Assembly (NCBI GenBank): GCA_046048295.1
Contig: JBJOGJ010000086.1
Location: forward strand, 1-14,350
Origin: CBDCWA01 sp046048295
Lineage (GTDB): Bacteria > Pseudomonadota > Alphaproteobacteria > Rhizobiales > Hyphomicrobiaceae
Reading direction: 5' to 3'
DNA: 14,350 bases
Shown here: piece by piece, positions 14,316 to 14,350 of the stretch
Layout of the letters: the number at the start of each line of letters is the position of its first letter
How positions within the stretch are numbered: the stretch's first letter is position 1
Position numbers and translations under genes: made by a program
The notes under the pieces: generated by a model
Databases searched by the model: none
Told to the model about the DNA's origin: nothing
What the model saw: the letters and a program-made list of their open reading frames with translations, nothing else

Positions 14316-14350
14316 GCCTGGGGCACTTGTCGCCCGACACCGGTCCATCT
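14293..14350. repeat. Imperfect inverted repeat reaching the window end
   Basis: AGATGGGACCGG (14293-14304) and CCGGTCCATCT (14340-14350) are complementary except for one extra G in the left arm. The right arm ends at the last base of the window, so the element may continue. It interleaves with the 14261-14315 repeat, whose right arm lies between these arms. Confidence 0.45.

Larger units (their letters stand above)
14056..14350. other. Non-coding tail after the operon
   Basis: No convincing gene is seen in these 295 bases. The left half carries the tandem 46-bp palindromic repeat (14085-14187); the right half carries nested inverted repeats (14248-14350). Small open frames on the minus strand read through the palindromes and are repeat translations rather than genes. 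The base composition is less GC-rich in the repeat than in the coding DNA. Confidence 0.5.

Noticed and set aside
13988..14348. Small minus-strand open frames through the repeat region
   Set aside because: The translations repeat with the 46-base DNA unit and reflect the palindromes rather than a protein; no binding site or domain was seen.

Overview
The window reads as a GC-rich chromosomal stretch of a proteobacterium, most likely an alphaproteobacterium and possibly Rhizobiales. This rests on the strong G/C third-position bias, the dense gene packing and the overall style of the proteins; no rRNA or tRNA is present to prove it. About 94% of the window is covered by nine genes, the first of which is cut by the window edge.

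Layout, left to right. (1) 3-362: the C-terminal end of a HEAT-repeat protein. (2) 444-1694 (+) and 1724-2947 (-): two paralogous 12-helix MFS transporters lying tail to tail. (3) 2948-3278: a divergent control region with a palindrome, an inverted repeat and a foldable leader. (4) 3279-14055: a six-gene unit, all on the + strand with short gaps: hyuA-like 1, hyuB-like 1, short-chain dehydrogenase (SDR), hyuA-like 2, hyuB-like 2, a beta-hydroxyacid dehydrogenase, and a 14-helix DHA2-type MFS transporter. (5) 14056-14350: a non-coding tail with a tandem 46-bp palindromic repeat and further inverted repeats.

The centre of interest is the six-gene unit. HyuA/HyuB pairs belong to the ATP-dependent family that includes N-methylhydantoinase, 5-oxoprolinase, caprolactamase, and acetone and acetophenone carboxylases. 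HyuA-type subunits use ATP to activate a carbonyl or amide, and HyuB-type subunits carry the second half of the reaction. Here two complete but clearly diverged pairs flank an SDR, followed by an NAD(P)-dependent beta-hydroxyacid dehydrogenase and an exporter or importer. That arrangement suggests a catabolic route in which a ketone, lactam or cyclic ureide is processed by two ATP-dependent steps and two redox steps. The substrate cannot be read from the sequence. The divergently transcribed MFS transporter at 1724-2947 shares the control region and is a natural candidate for uptake. No transcriptional regulator, CoA ligase, amidohydrolase or acetone-carboxylase gamma-type subunit is visible in the window, so the route may continue outside it.
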